NCBI RefSeq assembly: GCF_014837235.1
Contig: NZ_JACYFT010000002.1
Location: forward strand, 124,001-188,000
Origin: Limnohabitans radicicola
GTDB lineage: Bacteria; Pseudomonadota; Gammaproteobacteria; Burkholderiales; Burkholderiaceae_C
Length of the DNA stretch: 64,000 nucleotides
Direction: 5' to 3'
Made by a program: the position numbers and the translations under genes. Position 1 is the stretch's first letter. Each line of letters begins with the position of its first letter. Below the pieces are notes generated by a model, which saw nothing but the letters and a program-made list of their open reading frames with translations, was not told the DNA's origin and made no database searches. Shown here one piece after another: positions 18,470 through 26,390 of the stretch.

Positions 18470-19709
18470 GTGGTGCTCCTGGCATGCTGAGAGTGAATCC
18501 ACGTTTGCCCGATGAGCGGCCCAGCCAGCGTGACAGCCAGCCCGCCTGGCTGGGGACAGGCACTTGGAGAAGATCGCTTGCCAACTGGCGCAGGGCCATG
18601 GTGACGGGGTTGTGGGGATGGCGCTGGCCCAAGGCTTGTCCCAGTGCGATGCACTCGTTGACCGCTTCGGTTTGTGTGGGGATCTGGTGCCTGATCGGCA
18701 TGCCCAGTGCAGCCTCCACGGTCTGGGTGTTCATGGGGGCTTCGGTGGTGCATTTGTTCACGATCAGCCGAACCCGGGTGCTGTCGCAGCCATGGGTCTG
18801 CATGAACTGCAGGCAGCGTTGAGCGTCGCGCACGGCGGCCATCGTGTTGTCCATGACGATATAGATCACATCTGCCATGGTCAGTGCCGCCATGCAGCGG
18901 GTGTCCATGCTCCGTGGTAGGTCCATCACAACCAGGGGGTGTTCGGCGCAGGCCAGAGAGAGTGCGCTGTCGATGTGGTGAGCCTGCAGCAGGGTGGAGG
19001 CTGCCATATCGGGCGGGGCACTCAGCAATTGCAGTCCCGGTGCAACGGTGGACATGCAGCTGGCCAGCAGCAAGGGGTCCAGTCTTTCGGCGGGGGTGGC
19101 CAGGTCTGCGATGGTGTTGGGATGCGTGGCCTGGCCCAGGTAAAAAGACGCATCGCCGTAGAGCAGATCCATGTCGATGAAAGCACATGGGCGGTCAAAC
19201 TCGGTGGCCAGCATGTGGGACAGGCTGGTGGCCAGGACCGTGGAACCCGCCCCACCTTTGCATGCCATGAAGGCGATGAGCTTTCCTCGGGGTCGTGCGC
19301 TCCAAGGGTTGCTGCGTGACGCGTCCTTGTGCGGTTCTGTCCATCTTTTCAAGGTGGACTGCAGTGTGGCGTCATCGGGCGGGCAGGGGATGACTTCACG
19401 AACCCCTGCACGCATCGCCGACAGCAGCTGCTCCTTGTGGGCATCGTGGCTCATCAGGACCACGTTCAGACCTGGGCGGTGTGCTGTCAGGCTGGCCAGG
19501 GATTCCCATGGCGTGCCCTGCGATGTCCCATCGGTTTCGAGCAGCAGCAGGCCATCTTCCAGTGGCGCCAGCAATGAGGTCAGCGACTGCTGGGGGTCGC
19601 GGCATATGGCCGTGCCGATGTGCCCATGGGGGGCAGCGGCAGGCATCCGGATTTGCTGCAGCAGCGTGTTCAGCAGTTGGGGGGCGCAGGTGATCAGGTG
19701 GATGACCAT
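18450..19709 (-). CDS. tadZ: Tad pilus localisation ATPase TadZ/CpaE
   Basis: A 419-residue protein with an N-terminal response-receiver-like domain (about 1-120, 'PGLNVVLMSHDAHKEQLLSA') and a C-terminal MinD/ParA-type ATPase domain. The deviant Walker A is 'ACKGGAGSTVLATSL', lacking the usual Lys-Thr ending (GST rather than GKT), as in other TadZ/CpaE proteins. 'CAFIDMDLLYGDASFYLG' follows. It places the pilus machine at a cell pole. It begins 8 bases after the small lipoprotein gene, with GAGG upstream of the ATG. Confidence 0.9.
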   Translation of the reverse strand: MVIHLITCAPQLLNTLLQQIRMPAAAPHGHIGTAICRDPQQSLTSLLAPLEDGLLLLETDGTSQGTPWESLASLTAHRPGLNVVLMSHDAHKEQLLSAMRAGVREVIPCPPDDATLQSTLKRWTEPHKDASRSNPWSARPRGKLIAFMACKGGAGSTVLATSLSHMLATEFDRPCAFIDMDLLYGDASFYLGQATHPNTIADLATPAERLDPLLLASCMSTVAPGLQLLSAPPDMAASTLLQAHHIDSALSLACAEHPLVVMDLPRSMDTRCMAALTMADVIYIVMDNTMAAVRDAQRCLQFMQTHGCDSTRVRLIVNKCTTEAPMNTQTVEAALGMPIRHQIPTQTEAVNECIALGQALGQRHPHNPVTMALRQLASDLLQVPVPSQAGWLSRWLGRSSGKRGFTLSMPGAPLETRQP

Positions 19710-19717
19710 GGGGGACC

Positions 19718-20020
19718 TCAGCGCGGCGAGCCGGTGTTGGCGGTGCCCAAACCCTGGTCAAGGCTGCTGATCGGGCTGGGGGGCGTGACATAGGTTTTTT
19801 CGTAGCGCACGATGCCCGATCGGACAATGCCTGCGTCAGTGCCGGGTGTCATGGCCACGGGCGGATGCATGCTGGGGGCCAGTGTTTGGGCACGCTGGGC
19901 TTTTTGCACGGCCAGGCCAAAATCGCGGTCGATTGCTGTGGGGGTGTTGCAGGCGCTCAGGTTGCACACCAGCAGCGCCGGCAGGAACGTGCATCGCAGT
20001 GCATGGGCAGAAAATGTCAT
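19718..20020 (-). CDS. Small Tad-locus lipoprotein
   Basis: A 100-residue protein with a lipoprotein signal: hydrophobic 'FLPALLVCNLSAC' with lipobox LSAC and Cys near residue 24. The mature part includes 'DFGLAVQKAQRAQTLAP', a short conserved stretch of small pilus-biogenesis lipoproteins found between the secretin and CpaE genes in Burkholderiales. It occupies the CpaD position but is too short to be a full CpaD. It probably helps the RcpA secretin in the outer membrane. The ATG overlaps the rcpA stop by 4 bases. Confidence 0.75.
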   Translation of the reverse strand: MTFSAHALRCTFLPALLVCNLSACNTPTAIDRDFGLAVQKAQRAQTLAPSMHPPVAMTPGTDAGIVRSGIVRYEKTYVTPPSPISSLDQGLGTANTGSPR

Positions 20021-21483
20021 GGCTGTACTCCTGCAGGAACGGGCGAAAGCGCTGGGGTGCTGTGGGACGTGTCGGCGGCGGCACCTTCCATCTGACCTTG
20101 CAGAAAAAACTCGGCCCGGCTGGGTGTTTTGAAGCTGTCGGTGGGCAGGTTGTAAGGGGCTGCTGACGGTCTGGCCAGTCTGGGCGTGACCACAAACAGC
20201 AACTCCGACTGGTCGGTCTGGAAGGCGGTGCTGCGAAACAGGGCACCCAGGACCGGGATCTCGCCGAGCAGGGGCAAAGCGGTGATGGTCTGGGTCACAT
20301 TGTTTTTGATCAGCCCACCGATGGCAAAACTCTCCCCATCGCGCAGCTGGATCGTGGTCGAGGCGCGACGCGTGTTGATGGACGGCAGCAGGCTGGTTTG
20401 CCCATTGAGTCCTTTGATCAGCGTGCCCATTTGTGACAGCTCCGAGACTTCGGGCGTGACCTGCAGGTTGATGTAGCCATCTTCGAGCACGGTGGGCAGG
20501 AAGCGCAGGCCGACGCCAAACTCTTTTTCCACCAGGGTGATGACCGTTCCGCCCGCTGGGTCTGCGCGAGGCACGGGGATGAAGATTTTCCCGCCAGCCA
20601 GAAAGGAGCCTTCCTGACCGCTGATGGCGGTGATGGTCGGCTCGGCCAGCACCTTGGCCAACCCTTTTTTCATCTCGGCATTCAGGGTGACGGTGGTGGC
20701 TCCGTTGGGGCGACTGAGGGTCAGGGTGCTGCTGCCTGTGGACAGCAGTTGTGACAGCAGATTCACCGAGGTGCCGCCCACGGCCCGCGTGATGTTGGTT
20801 TCGACCCCCAGTTGGTCGAGCAGCGATTTGGAAATTTCAGCGACCTTGACCTCCAACATCACTTGCTGTGTACCGCTCACGCGCATCATGTTGATGACTT
20901 GGTTGCTGCCATGGAAGGCCTCGCTCAAGGCCATGATCCGCTTGACTTTCATGCCATCACTGACCAGGCCACTGATCACCACTTTGTCGGCGAGGGTGTC
21001 CACCTTGATTGGCGGATCGATCGGAACGAGTTCCTGCAGTTTGGTCTGCAGCGCGTCGATGTCCATGCCGACATGCACGTCGCGCAAGGTAGCTTGGCCG
21101 CTGGGGCTCCACACCAGCATGTTGGTGGTGCCGCTTTTCTTGCCCAGCAGGTAAAGCTCGCGGGCGCTGATCAGGGTCACATCGGCCACCTCGGGGTTGC
21201 CGATCGAAATGCGCTGGGCATGCGTTGGCAAGCTCAGCAGCAGTGATTTGCCGAGGGTCAAGTGCACGGGCGGCGCTCTGTCCACGGGTTTGTTGGGCAG
21301 GCTGTCCTTGGGAGGCGTCGTGCTGGCCGACTTGTCGGCACCGACGGCTGTCGCTTGTGCTGTGGGCAACAGGCAGAAGAGGCCGGCCAGAGAAACGGTA
21401 AAAAGCACTGCGCGGGCTCGGATGGGGAAATGCATGGGCAAGGTCTTTCGGACAAGGCGTGTCGGTATGGGGTGCTGATTCAT
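20017..21483 (-). CDS. rcpA: Tad pilus outer-membrane secretin RcpA/CpaC
   Basis: A 488-residue secretin that forms the outer-membrane pore for the Flp pilus. It has a signal region (residues about 24-45), a BON/pilus N domain ('LTLGKSLLLSLPTHAQRISI', 'VADVTLISARELYLLG') and a C-terminal secretin domain ('VLAEPTITAISGQEGSFLAG', 'VGLRFLPTVLEDGYINLQV', 'LRDGESFAIGGLIKN'). The start at 21483 overlaps the cpaB stop by 4 bases and has AGGA upstream. An internal ATG at residue 17 is possible. The Pro/Ser-rich C-terminus is variable in the family. Confidence 0.92.
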   Translation of the reverse strand: MNQHPIPTRLVRKTLPMHFPIRARAVLFTVSLAGLFCLLPTAQATAVGADKSASTTPPKDSLPNKPVDRAPPVHLTLGKSLLLSLPTHAQRISIGNPEVADVTLISARELYLLGKKSGTTNMLVWSPSGQATLRDVHVGMDIDALQTKLQELVPIDPPIKVDTLADKVVISGLVSDGMKVKRIMALSEAFHGSNQVINMMRVSGTQQVMLEVKVAEISKSLLDQLGVETNITRAVGGTSVNLLSQLLSTGSSTLTLSRPNGATTVTLNAEMKKGLAKVLAEPTITAISGQEGSFLAGGKIFIPVPRADPAGGTVITLVEKEFGVGLRFLPTVLEDGYINLQVTPEVSELSQMGTLIKGLNGQTSLLPSINTRRASTTIQLRDGESFAIGGLIKNNVTQTITALPLLGEIPVLGALFRSTAFQTDQSELLFVVTPRLARPSAAPYNLPTDSFKTPSRAEFFLQGQMEGAAADTSHSTPALSPVPAGVQP

Positions 21484-22331
21484 TCGGCTGTCCTGCTCAG
21501 GCCTCGGATGACCTCGGTCTGCGCCACAGGCATGAACGTCCCTTGTGCCGTCGAAAGGGCAGTTTTCCGTGTGGCTGTGGTTGCGCGGCCGAACTTTGCC
21601 GTGGTCTGCTGATTGGACGGGCTGCCCAGTTCCCCGCGCAACGGGCCTGGCAGCAGGTCGGTCTTTCGGGCACCCTCGGTGCTCACGCTGTCGGTGTCGA
21701 CCTGGCTGCGCAGCACCAGTGACAAGGTGCCAACGCTGCGTGCCAGATCAATTTTTTCAGCTTGCCCGGGCGTGACTTCGAGCGTCACGGCGTTCACCAC
21801 ACGGGGTTTGTTCTCGCTGTTGGCCACATCCTGGGCGACAGCCAGCACTTTGATGCGTTCGATCACGATTTTGGAGACCGGGTTGTCCTGCTCATCCGGT
21901 GTGTTGACCATCAGGTCCACATAGTTGCCCGGCAGCGCGAAACCGGCCACGCCCATGATTTCGTTGACTTTGACAGTGACTGCCCGCTGGCCTTCACGCA
22001 ACACCGATGACAGGCCGCCTGTTTCGCCGACCGCTGCCAGTTTGTTTTTCAGCAAGGGTTCGCCTCGCAGAATCTGCATGTTGATCACACGCTCAACCGC
22101 TTGCTCCAGTGTTGTCAATGGCGAATCGATGGGCGCGGCCTTGGGCCAGCGAATCGTCGTCAGCATGTCTGCCTGCAGTCGAGTGCCCATGGGCAAGTCA
22201 CGTGTGGCCACGACCACCTGAAGGGTGTCTGTGGCCTCCTGATTTTGAAGCCAGTTTGCGGCAAAAGCCACGGCAGCCAGACCCAGAAGGCCTGAAACAG
22301 CGATCATCGCGATGGGGCGGGTATTTCTCAT
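21480..22331 (-). CDS. cpaB: Tad pilus periplasmic protein RcpC/CpaB
   Basis: A 283-residue protein with an N-terminal membrane anchor ('MIAVSGLLGLAAVAFAANWL') and an SAF-type domain: 'VVVATRDLPMGTRLQADML' and 'REGQRAVTVKVNEIMGVAGF' with 'LPGNYVDLMV' are the classical CpaB motifs. It acts in the periplasm next to the secretin. The ATG at 22331 is used. A TTG two codons upstream is an alternative with GGA at closer spacing. The C-terminal 40 residues are Thr/Ala-rich and of low complexity. Confidence 0.88.
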   Translation of the reverse strand: MRNTRPIAMIAVSGLLGLAAVAFAANWLQNQEATDTLQVVVATRDLPMGTRLQADMLTTIRWPKAAPIDSPLTTLEQAVERVINMQILRGEPLLKNKLAAVGETGGLSSVLREGQRAVTVKVNEIMGVAGFALPGNYVDLMVNTPDEQDNPVSKIVIERIKVLAVAQDVANSENKPRVVNAVTLEVTPGQAEKIDLARSVGTLSLVLRSQVDTDSVSTEGARKTDLLPGPLRGELGSPSNQQTTAKFGRATTATRKTALSTAQGTFMPVAQTEVIRGLSRTAE

Positions 22332-22358
22332 GCTCAATTGATTCCGTGGTCCATTCAG

Positions 22359-22895
22359 TCAAAAGGGATGCCAGGGCCAGGCCATCTGCCACCAAGCGCC
22401 TGCGGCGATGGCGAACGCATAGGGCAAGCGCTCTGGTGTGGGGATGAAGCGGGGCCATGGCATGGTGGACATGGATTGACCCAGCAAGCGCTGCCAGAAC
22501 GAGTGCAGATTGGCCAATGCAGGAAGCAGTTGTGAGGTCCAGGCCCCCCATGCAAGCGCCAATACACCGCCTGCAAAAAGAATGCTCAAAGACACCATGA
22601 GGATGCTCGGATAGCCTGTGAAAAAGCCGATCGCAGACACCAGCTTGACGTCGCCTGCACCGAGCAATCGAAACATGTAAAAAACGCCGAATCCCAGCAG
22701 ACCGACCATGCCGCCGATGCATGAAGAACCCACACCAATGCCCATGGGTGTCAGGGACAAACCCAGGCCGGTCAGTACACCAGCCAGAGTGAGGGTGTTT
22801 GGGATTTTTCGATGAACCGCATCCTGATACAGCGCAACCAAAAGCAGGATGCTCATGGTGATGAAACGCACCGTGTCGGGTGTGTTGTGCAGCAT
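22359..22895 (-). CDS. tadV: Prepilin peptidase TadV/CpaA
   Basis: A 178-residue aspartic membrane protease of the type IV prepilin peptidase family (A24, short form) that cleaves the Flp leader. The two catalytic Asp residues are visible: D25 in 'ALYQDAVHRKIPN' and D82 in the GxGD motif 'LLGAGDVK'. Five to six membrane helices are predicted. It lies directly downstream of flp in the operon. Confidence 0.92.
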   Translation of the reverse strand: MLHNTPDTVRFITMSILLLVALYQDAVHRKIPNTLTLAGVLTGLGLSLTPMGIGVGSSCIGGMVGLLGFGVFYMFRLLGAGDVKLVSAIGFFTGYPSILMVSLSILFAGGVLALAWGAWTSQLLPALANLHSFWQRLLGQSMSTMPWPRFIPTPERLPYAFAIAAGAWWQMAWPWHPF

Positions 22896-22923
22896 GGTCG
22901 GTCGTACTCGGCAGATCGGACGA

Positions 22924-23103
22924 TCAGACGCCTGTCAGCGCCGTACCGATTTTGGTGAATACACCCACCAGGTCCGTCTTGACGGTGCCCAGCACAGTGA
23001 CGATGCCGACCGAGAGGATGCCGGCGATCAGACCGTATTCGATGGCCGTGGCGCCTGATTCATCTTGGGTGAAGGCTTGGATGGATTTCAGAAAATGTTT
23101 CAT
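22924..23103 (-). CDS. flp: Flp/Fap-type pilin
   Basis: A 59-residue major pilin. The leader MKHFLKSIQAFTQDESG is followed by the hydrophobic helix 'ATAIEYGLIAGILSVGIVTV'. The Flp processing motif G/XXXXEY is met by G-ATAIEY. The start at 23103 was chosen over a longer frame because it gives the standard leader and is preceded by TGGAG. It is the first gene of the minus-strand Tad operon, and only one copy is seen. Confidence 0.93.
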   Translation of the reverse strand: MKHFLKSIQAFTQDESGATAIEYGLIAGILSVGIVTVLGTVKTDLVGVFTKIGTALTGV

Positions 23104-23400
23104 GAGTGGAACTCCAGAAGAAGGTTGGATGGACTGAGCGCTTGCGTTGCCAAGACCGCACATCAGGGAGGTCTTGCTTCACAGTCGCTCAGCCACGGTG
23201 CACACATTGCATGGCATGCATCGCGATACCAATGTAGGACGGTCGGTCTGTGGGGTCGGTGCGTTGCGCCACGCAGGCTGGCGCTGGTGGATTGCACGCT
23301 GAACGTGCTGGCGTTCCAGCGCACTGAACTGTCAAAGACGCGCCACTACGCTGTCTGGCCAGGGACACAGCTGTGGCCCGCCATAGTTGGAAAGGTCGCC
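23104..23400. promoter_or_regulatory. Divergent intergenic region between flp and tadE
   Basis: A 297-base non-coding stretch between divergent pilus genes. It should hold promoters for both operons. I found no clear -35/-10 pair and no sigma-54 consensus. The region has no credible ORF. Confidence 0.45.
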
Positions 23401-23844
23401 ATGATTTGGTTTGACACATGTTTGCGTTGGCCTCCACGTGCCCATCACCAGAGGGGCGTCGCTGCAGTGGAGTTCGCCCTCGTGCTGCCTTTGCTGCTGG
23501 CCTTGGTCCTGGGGGTGGTGGATCTGGGGCTCGCGGTCTACACCCAGTCGGTGCTTTCCCATGCCAGCCGCGAGGGGGCGAGGGCCGGCGTGGTTCTGGC
23601 CTTGACGCGTCCCAGCAGCCAGGCCATTGCAGCGGTGGTGCAGACCGACTTGTCAAACAGTCTGGGGTCGGTGGACAAGTTCGGTACGCTGGCATTCACA
23701 CCGCCTTCGCCTTGTGTGGATGCCAATGGTCAATTGACTGTGCAGATGAGTTACAGCTTCAAAGGCTTTGCCATTGGGGCCGTGGCTGCGGCTTTCAGCC
23801 AGCCGCTTGTGCTGACAGCCAAAACCACAATGGCTTGCGAGTAA
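23401..23844 (+). CDS. tadE: TadE-like minor pseudopilin
   Basis: A 147-residue protein with the TadE signature: a short basic N-terminus, then 'QRGVAAVEFALVLPLLLALV' where the Glu at position +5 of the hydrophobic helix marks a prepilin-like protein. The rest ('SHASREGARAGVVLAL') is typical of TadE/TadG. The ATG at 23401 sets the correct leader length. It is followed by a tadG-like gene after 4 bases. Confidence 0.87.
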   Translation: MIWFDTCLRWPPRAHHQRGVAAVEFALVLPLLLALVLGVVDLGLAVYTQSVLSHASREGARAGVVLALTRPSSQAIAAVVQTDLSNSLGSVDKFGTLAFTPPSPCVDANGQLTVQMSYSFKGFAIGAVAAAFSQPLVLTAKTTMACE

Positions 23845-23848
23845 GACC

Positions 23849-24883
23849 ATGCGAAACAACCTGAATCCCCTGGTGCGGCAACGCGGTGCCGTGATCCTCT
23901 TGCTGGCTTTGCTCTTGCCGCTGTTCATCGGGGTGTCTGCCTATGCCATCGATGTGGCCTATTTTTTTCTGGTACGCCACCAATTGCAGAACGATGCTGA
24001 CGCTGCGGCGCTGGCCGGGGCCCGCCACCTGTACGACGGGATGACCTCGACTCCAAGCTGGACCGTGGCCGAGCAAAAGGCCATGTCTGCAGTGACTTTC
24101 AACCGGGCCGCCGGAGCGCCTTTGCAAGATGCGACCGTCCGCTCAGGCTACTGGAACCTGTCGGAAGTTCATCCTGCGCTCAGAACGACAACGGCCCCAC
24201 CTGCAGCCTACGAGGCCCCCGCGGTTGAGGTCAGCGTCTCCAGGGCAACGGGTGTCAATGGTGGTCCGGTGAGAACCATCTTTTTGAACTACTTTGGTAT
24301 TTCAAATCAGACTGTGCAGGTCAGCGCAGTGGCCGGCGTGGCCAGCCCCGGGGCCACCCGGATCTTTCCGTTTGCAGTGGCCAACGCGCTGTTCCAGACC
24401 TACTGGAATGCCTCTTCCTTACCTGTCGGCCCCCGCATCGATCCAAAGACCGGCAAGCCCTATGTCTTCCAGCTCACAGGCGCTTCGGGCGGCTGGGTGG
24501 ACCTGTCTGCAACGTCCAATTCGGCAGGGCTGGTCAATGATTGGCTGCTGGCCACAGAGCCGGTGTTGACCCGTGTCGGGCAGGAGGTCTGGCCGCAGCC
24601 CGGGGCCAAAGCCTCCAATTACAAGGATATGAGTGCATGCAGTGCGGCAGCCAAAAATCCAGCCAATCGTGCCTGTGAATACGTTTACATGCCGATCCTT
24701 GCGGACGTTCAGGCCAAGACGGCCGTGCCTGTTCTGGCTTTTGCCTGCATGCACGTACTGGATGCCGCCCAGGGGCAGCAGTACATCCTGGCCGAGATGA
24801 GCACCCAATGCCCGGTGATGCCGGGCCAAGGGCTGTCGGCTTTTTACTATGGCGCCAAATCGTCTCCGGCCTTGTTCAAATGA
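23849..24883 (+). CDS. tadG: TadG-like pilus-associated protein
   Basis: A 344-residue protein with an N-terminal pseudopilin helix ('QRGAVILLLALLLPLFIGVS') followed by 'LVRHQLQNDADAAALAGA', the hallmark of TadG/RcpH-type Tad proteins. The remaining 270 residues are a periplasmic domain without the von Willebrand factor A domain present in some TadG proteins. Four Cys lie in the last third. It pairs with tadE in a two-gene operon divergent from flp. Confidence 0.85.
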   Translation: MRNNLNPLVRQRGAVILLLALLLPLFIGVSAYAIDVAYFFLVRHQLQNDADAAALAGARHLYDGMTSTPSWTVAEQKAMSAVTFNRAAGAPLQDATVRSGYWNLSEVHPALRTTTAPPAAYEAPAVEVSVSRATGVNGGPVRTIFLNYFGISNQTVQVSAVAGVASPGATRIFPFAVANALFQTYWNASSLPVGPRIDPKTGKPYVFQLTGASGGWVDLSATSNSAGLVNDWLLATEPVLTRVGQEVWPQPGAKASNYKDMSACSAAAKNPANRACEYVYMPILADVQAKTAVPVLAFACMHVLDAAQGQQYILAEMSTQCPVMPGQGLSAFYYGAKSSPALFK

Positions 24884-24900
24884 AGTGTGGGGGCAGTTTT

Positions 24901-24941
24901 CCGGCCCAGGATGCGGGCCGGCACCTGAGGGCTCTCAGGTG
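24901..24941. terminator. Tandem hairpins between tadG and the polysaccharide operon
   Basis: CCGGCCC (24901-24907) pairs with GGGCCGG (24915-24921), and CACCTGAG (24922-24929) pairs with CTCAGGTG (24934-24941) around a GGCT loop. They lie between two converging genes and the second overlaps the minus-strand stop. Neither has a strong T-run, so termination efficiency is uncertain. Confidence 0.5.
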
Positions 24942-26014
24942 TCTGCGAACCCATTGAGGAGGCTGCGTGTACGCTGGTAGAACCCCAGTTCGTTGATGGT
25001 CAGGTATTCCGGGTGCGTTGCAAACTTCAGGTCGCTGGCCTGCAGTTGCAGAACGGCCCGCGCCGTATCGCCACGCTTGGCGGCCACATAGCCCAGGATG
25101 GTCCAGGGGTAGGGGTCGTAAACCTCTTGAGTCCACTGGGGCGCGTAGGTGTTCAGGAACTGGTAGGCCTGGGTGTAATAGCTCGACAGTTCGGGGACAT
25201 TGAAGGCTTGCGGAAATATTTGGCATGTGGCACCAGGGTAGAACGTGCTGGTGTCGGCGCGTGCATCCTGATCACTCACGCGAAAACCACTTCGTGCGCT
25301 GTCCCAGAGGTAGATGATGATGCTTTGGGTGATGGTGGTGGCGATGTTGTTGTAGTAATTGGCATCGGCCGATTCACCGCGCTGGGCCAGTATGGCGGCG
25401 TAATCGCGCAGCCCTCGGTAGTCTTCGATGTTGTTCATCAGGTAGCCAAAATTCGACACGGGGCTGGTGCGCGGCAGCTGGAATACTCGGCAGAGCCCAT
25501 TGGGCTTTTGCACGGTGGCAATGTTGGCGTAGATGATGTTCTTGAGCTGGGCCTTGTGCAGTTCCCACCAGGCCCAGTTGCTGCTGGCTTTGAGGTAACG
25601 GCTGACCAACGTCAACAGCGTGGCTGCATAAGAGTTGTCCGAATCGGATGGCACCAGCGTGATGTTCTGCAGGCTGAGGTCGTTGAAGTTCACGTCCTGG
25701 ATCGTGTAATTGCTCTCCGTTCGGCTCAGGTACAGGTCCAGATAGGTCCGGATGTACGTGTCCAGCTCTGATGGCGTCAAATACTGCACGATCGATATCA
25801 GCCCCAGGTTGGTGAAATACCAATTGAGCCGTCCGTGGGGCGCGACGAGGTAGCCGTTGGCCAGGGGCCCGGTGGTGATGTGCAAGGCCTTGATCTGGGC
25901 CATGGCATCGATGGGCGGGGCGGTTGCAGGGGGGATGTGTGGTTTTCTCTTGGCCTCGGCCAAGTTTCCCAGGGCTGAACCAAGAAGTGCGATTTGAAAG
26001 TCTCGGCGTTTCAT
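24935..26014 (-). CDS. Exported protein of the polysaccharide locus, possible alpha/alpha-barrel hydrolase
   Basis: A 359-residue protein. The start MKRRDFQIALLGSALG carries an Arg-Arg-x-Phe motif and a short hydrophobic stretch, so Tat export is likely. The body is all-helical with many Trp/Tyr/Asn, like six-hairpin glycosidases or polysaccharide lyases. 'FYPGATCQIFPQAFN' and 'YDPYPWTILGYVAAKRGD' recur in diverged form in the 317-residue product at 31.0-32.0 kb ('YPDATAQMYP', 'FPWGLIALTAWERGD'), so the two appear to be distant paralogues. No catalytic residues can be assigned. It is the last gene of the operon and is coupled by ATGA to the 94-residue gene before it. Confidence 0.7.
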   Translation of the reverse strand: MKRRDFQIALLGSALGNLAEAKRKPHIPPATAPPIDAMAQIKALHITTGPLANGYLVAPHGRLNWYFTNLGLISIVQYLTPSELDTYIRTYLDLYLSRTESNYTIQDVNFNDLSLQNITLVPSDSDNSYAATLLTLVSRYLKASSNWAWWELHKAQLKNIIYANIATVQKPNGLCRVFQLPRTSPVSNFGYLMNNIEDYRGLRDYAAILAQRGESADANYYNNIATTITQSIIIYLWDSARSGFRVSDQDARADTSTFYPGATCQIFPQAFNVPELSSYYTQAYQFLNTYAPQWTQEVYDPYPWTILGYVAAKRGDTARAVLQLQASDLKFATHPEYLTINELGFYQRTRSLLNGFADT

Positions 26015-26295
26015 GAGGAGCCTCCTCGTGCGGTTGTTTGGGGTGGCAGTTGCATGTGACCTCCAGGGCCGGGCGCTTCGCACTGCCGATTCAGCCGGGT
26101 CAGTGCGTTGTGGATAAAGACGCGTGTGAGTTTGTTTTGCACGATCGCTTCGTGTTGTTTTCCGCATCGGTGAAGGCGACTGGCTTTTTCACTGGATGCA
26201 CGTGCTTTTTTGAGATGAGCGTCGATGATGAAAAAATCATTGGGAATGTCCCAATGCGCCAGATCAATTTGACCGTGGGTCTTCAATGAACACAT
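26011..26295 (-). CDS. Small protein of unknown function (94 residues) in the polysaccharide operon
   Basis: A short gene in what otherwise looks like a 376-base gap. Its TGA overlaps the ATG of the next gene as ATGA, the same coupling used by most genes in this operon, and GGAG lies about six bases before the ATG. A second ATG four codons upstream is possible. The product begins MCSLKTHGQIDLAHWDIPND and has a basic, helix-prone middle ('HLKKARASSEKASRLHR'), with no signal peptide or membrane helix. No family is recognised. The evidence is reading frame, coupling and position. It could be a regulator or chaperone of the system. Confidence 0.55.
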   Translation of the reverse strand: MCSLKTHGQIDLAHWDIPNDFFIIDAHLKKARASSEKASRLHRCGKQHEAIVQNKLTRVFIHNALTRLNRQCEAPGPGGHMQLPPQTTARGGSS

Positions 26296-26390
26296 TTTTT
26301 TCTCCATCCGAGGTGAAACCTCAATATCTCGCAAAGGCGTCGCTGTGTTGGTGCGGTGGCAGACGCATGCTGCGCGTTGGAAGCCTGCAT

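Noticed and set aside
23104..23170. Possible sigma-54 promoter (TGGCA...) upstream of flp
   Set aside because: The -12 element TTGC is not at the required spacing, so it does not meet the consensus.
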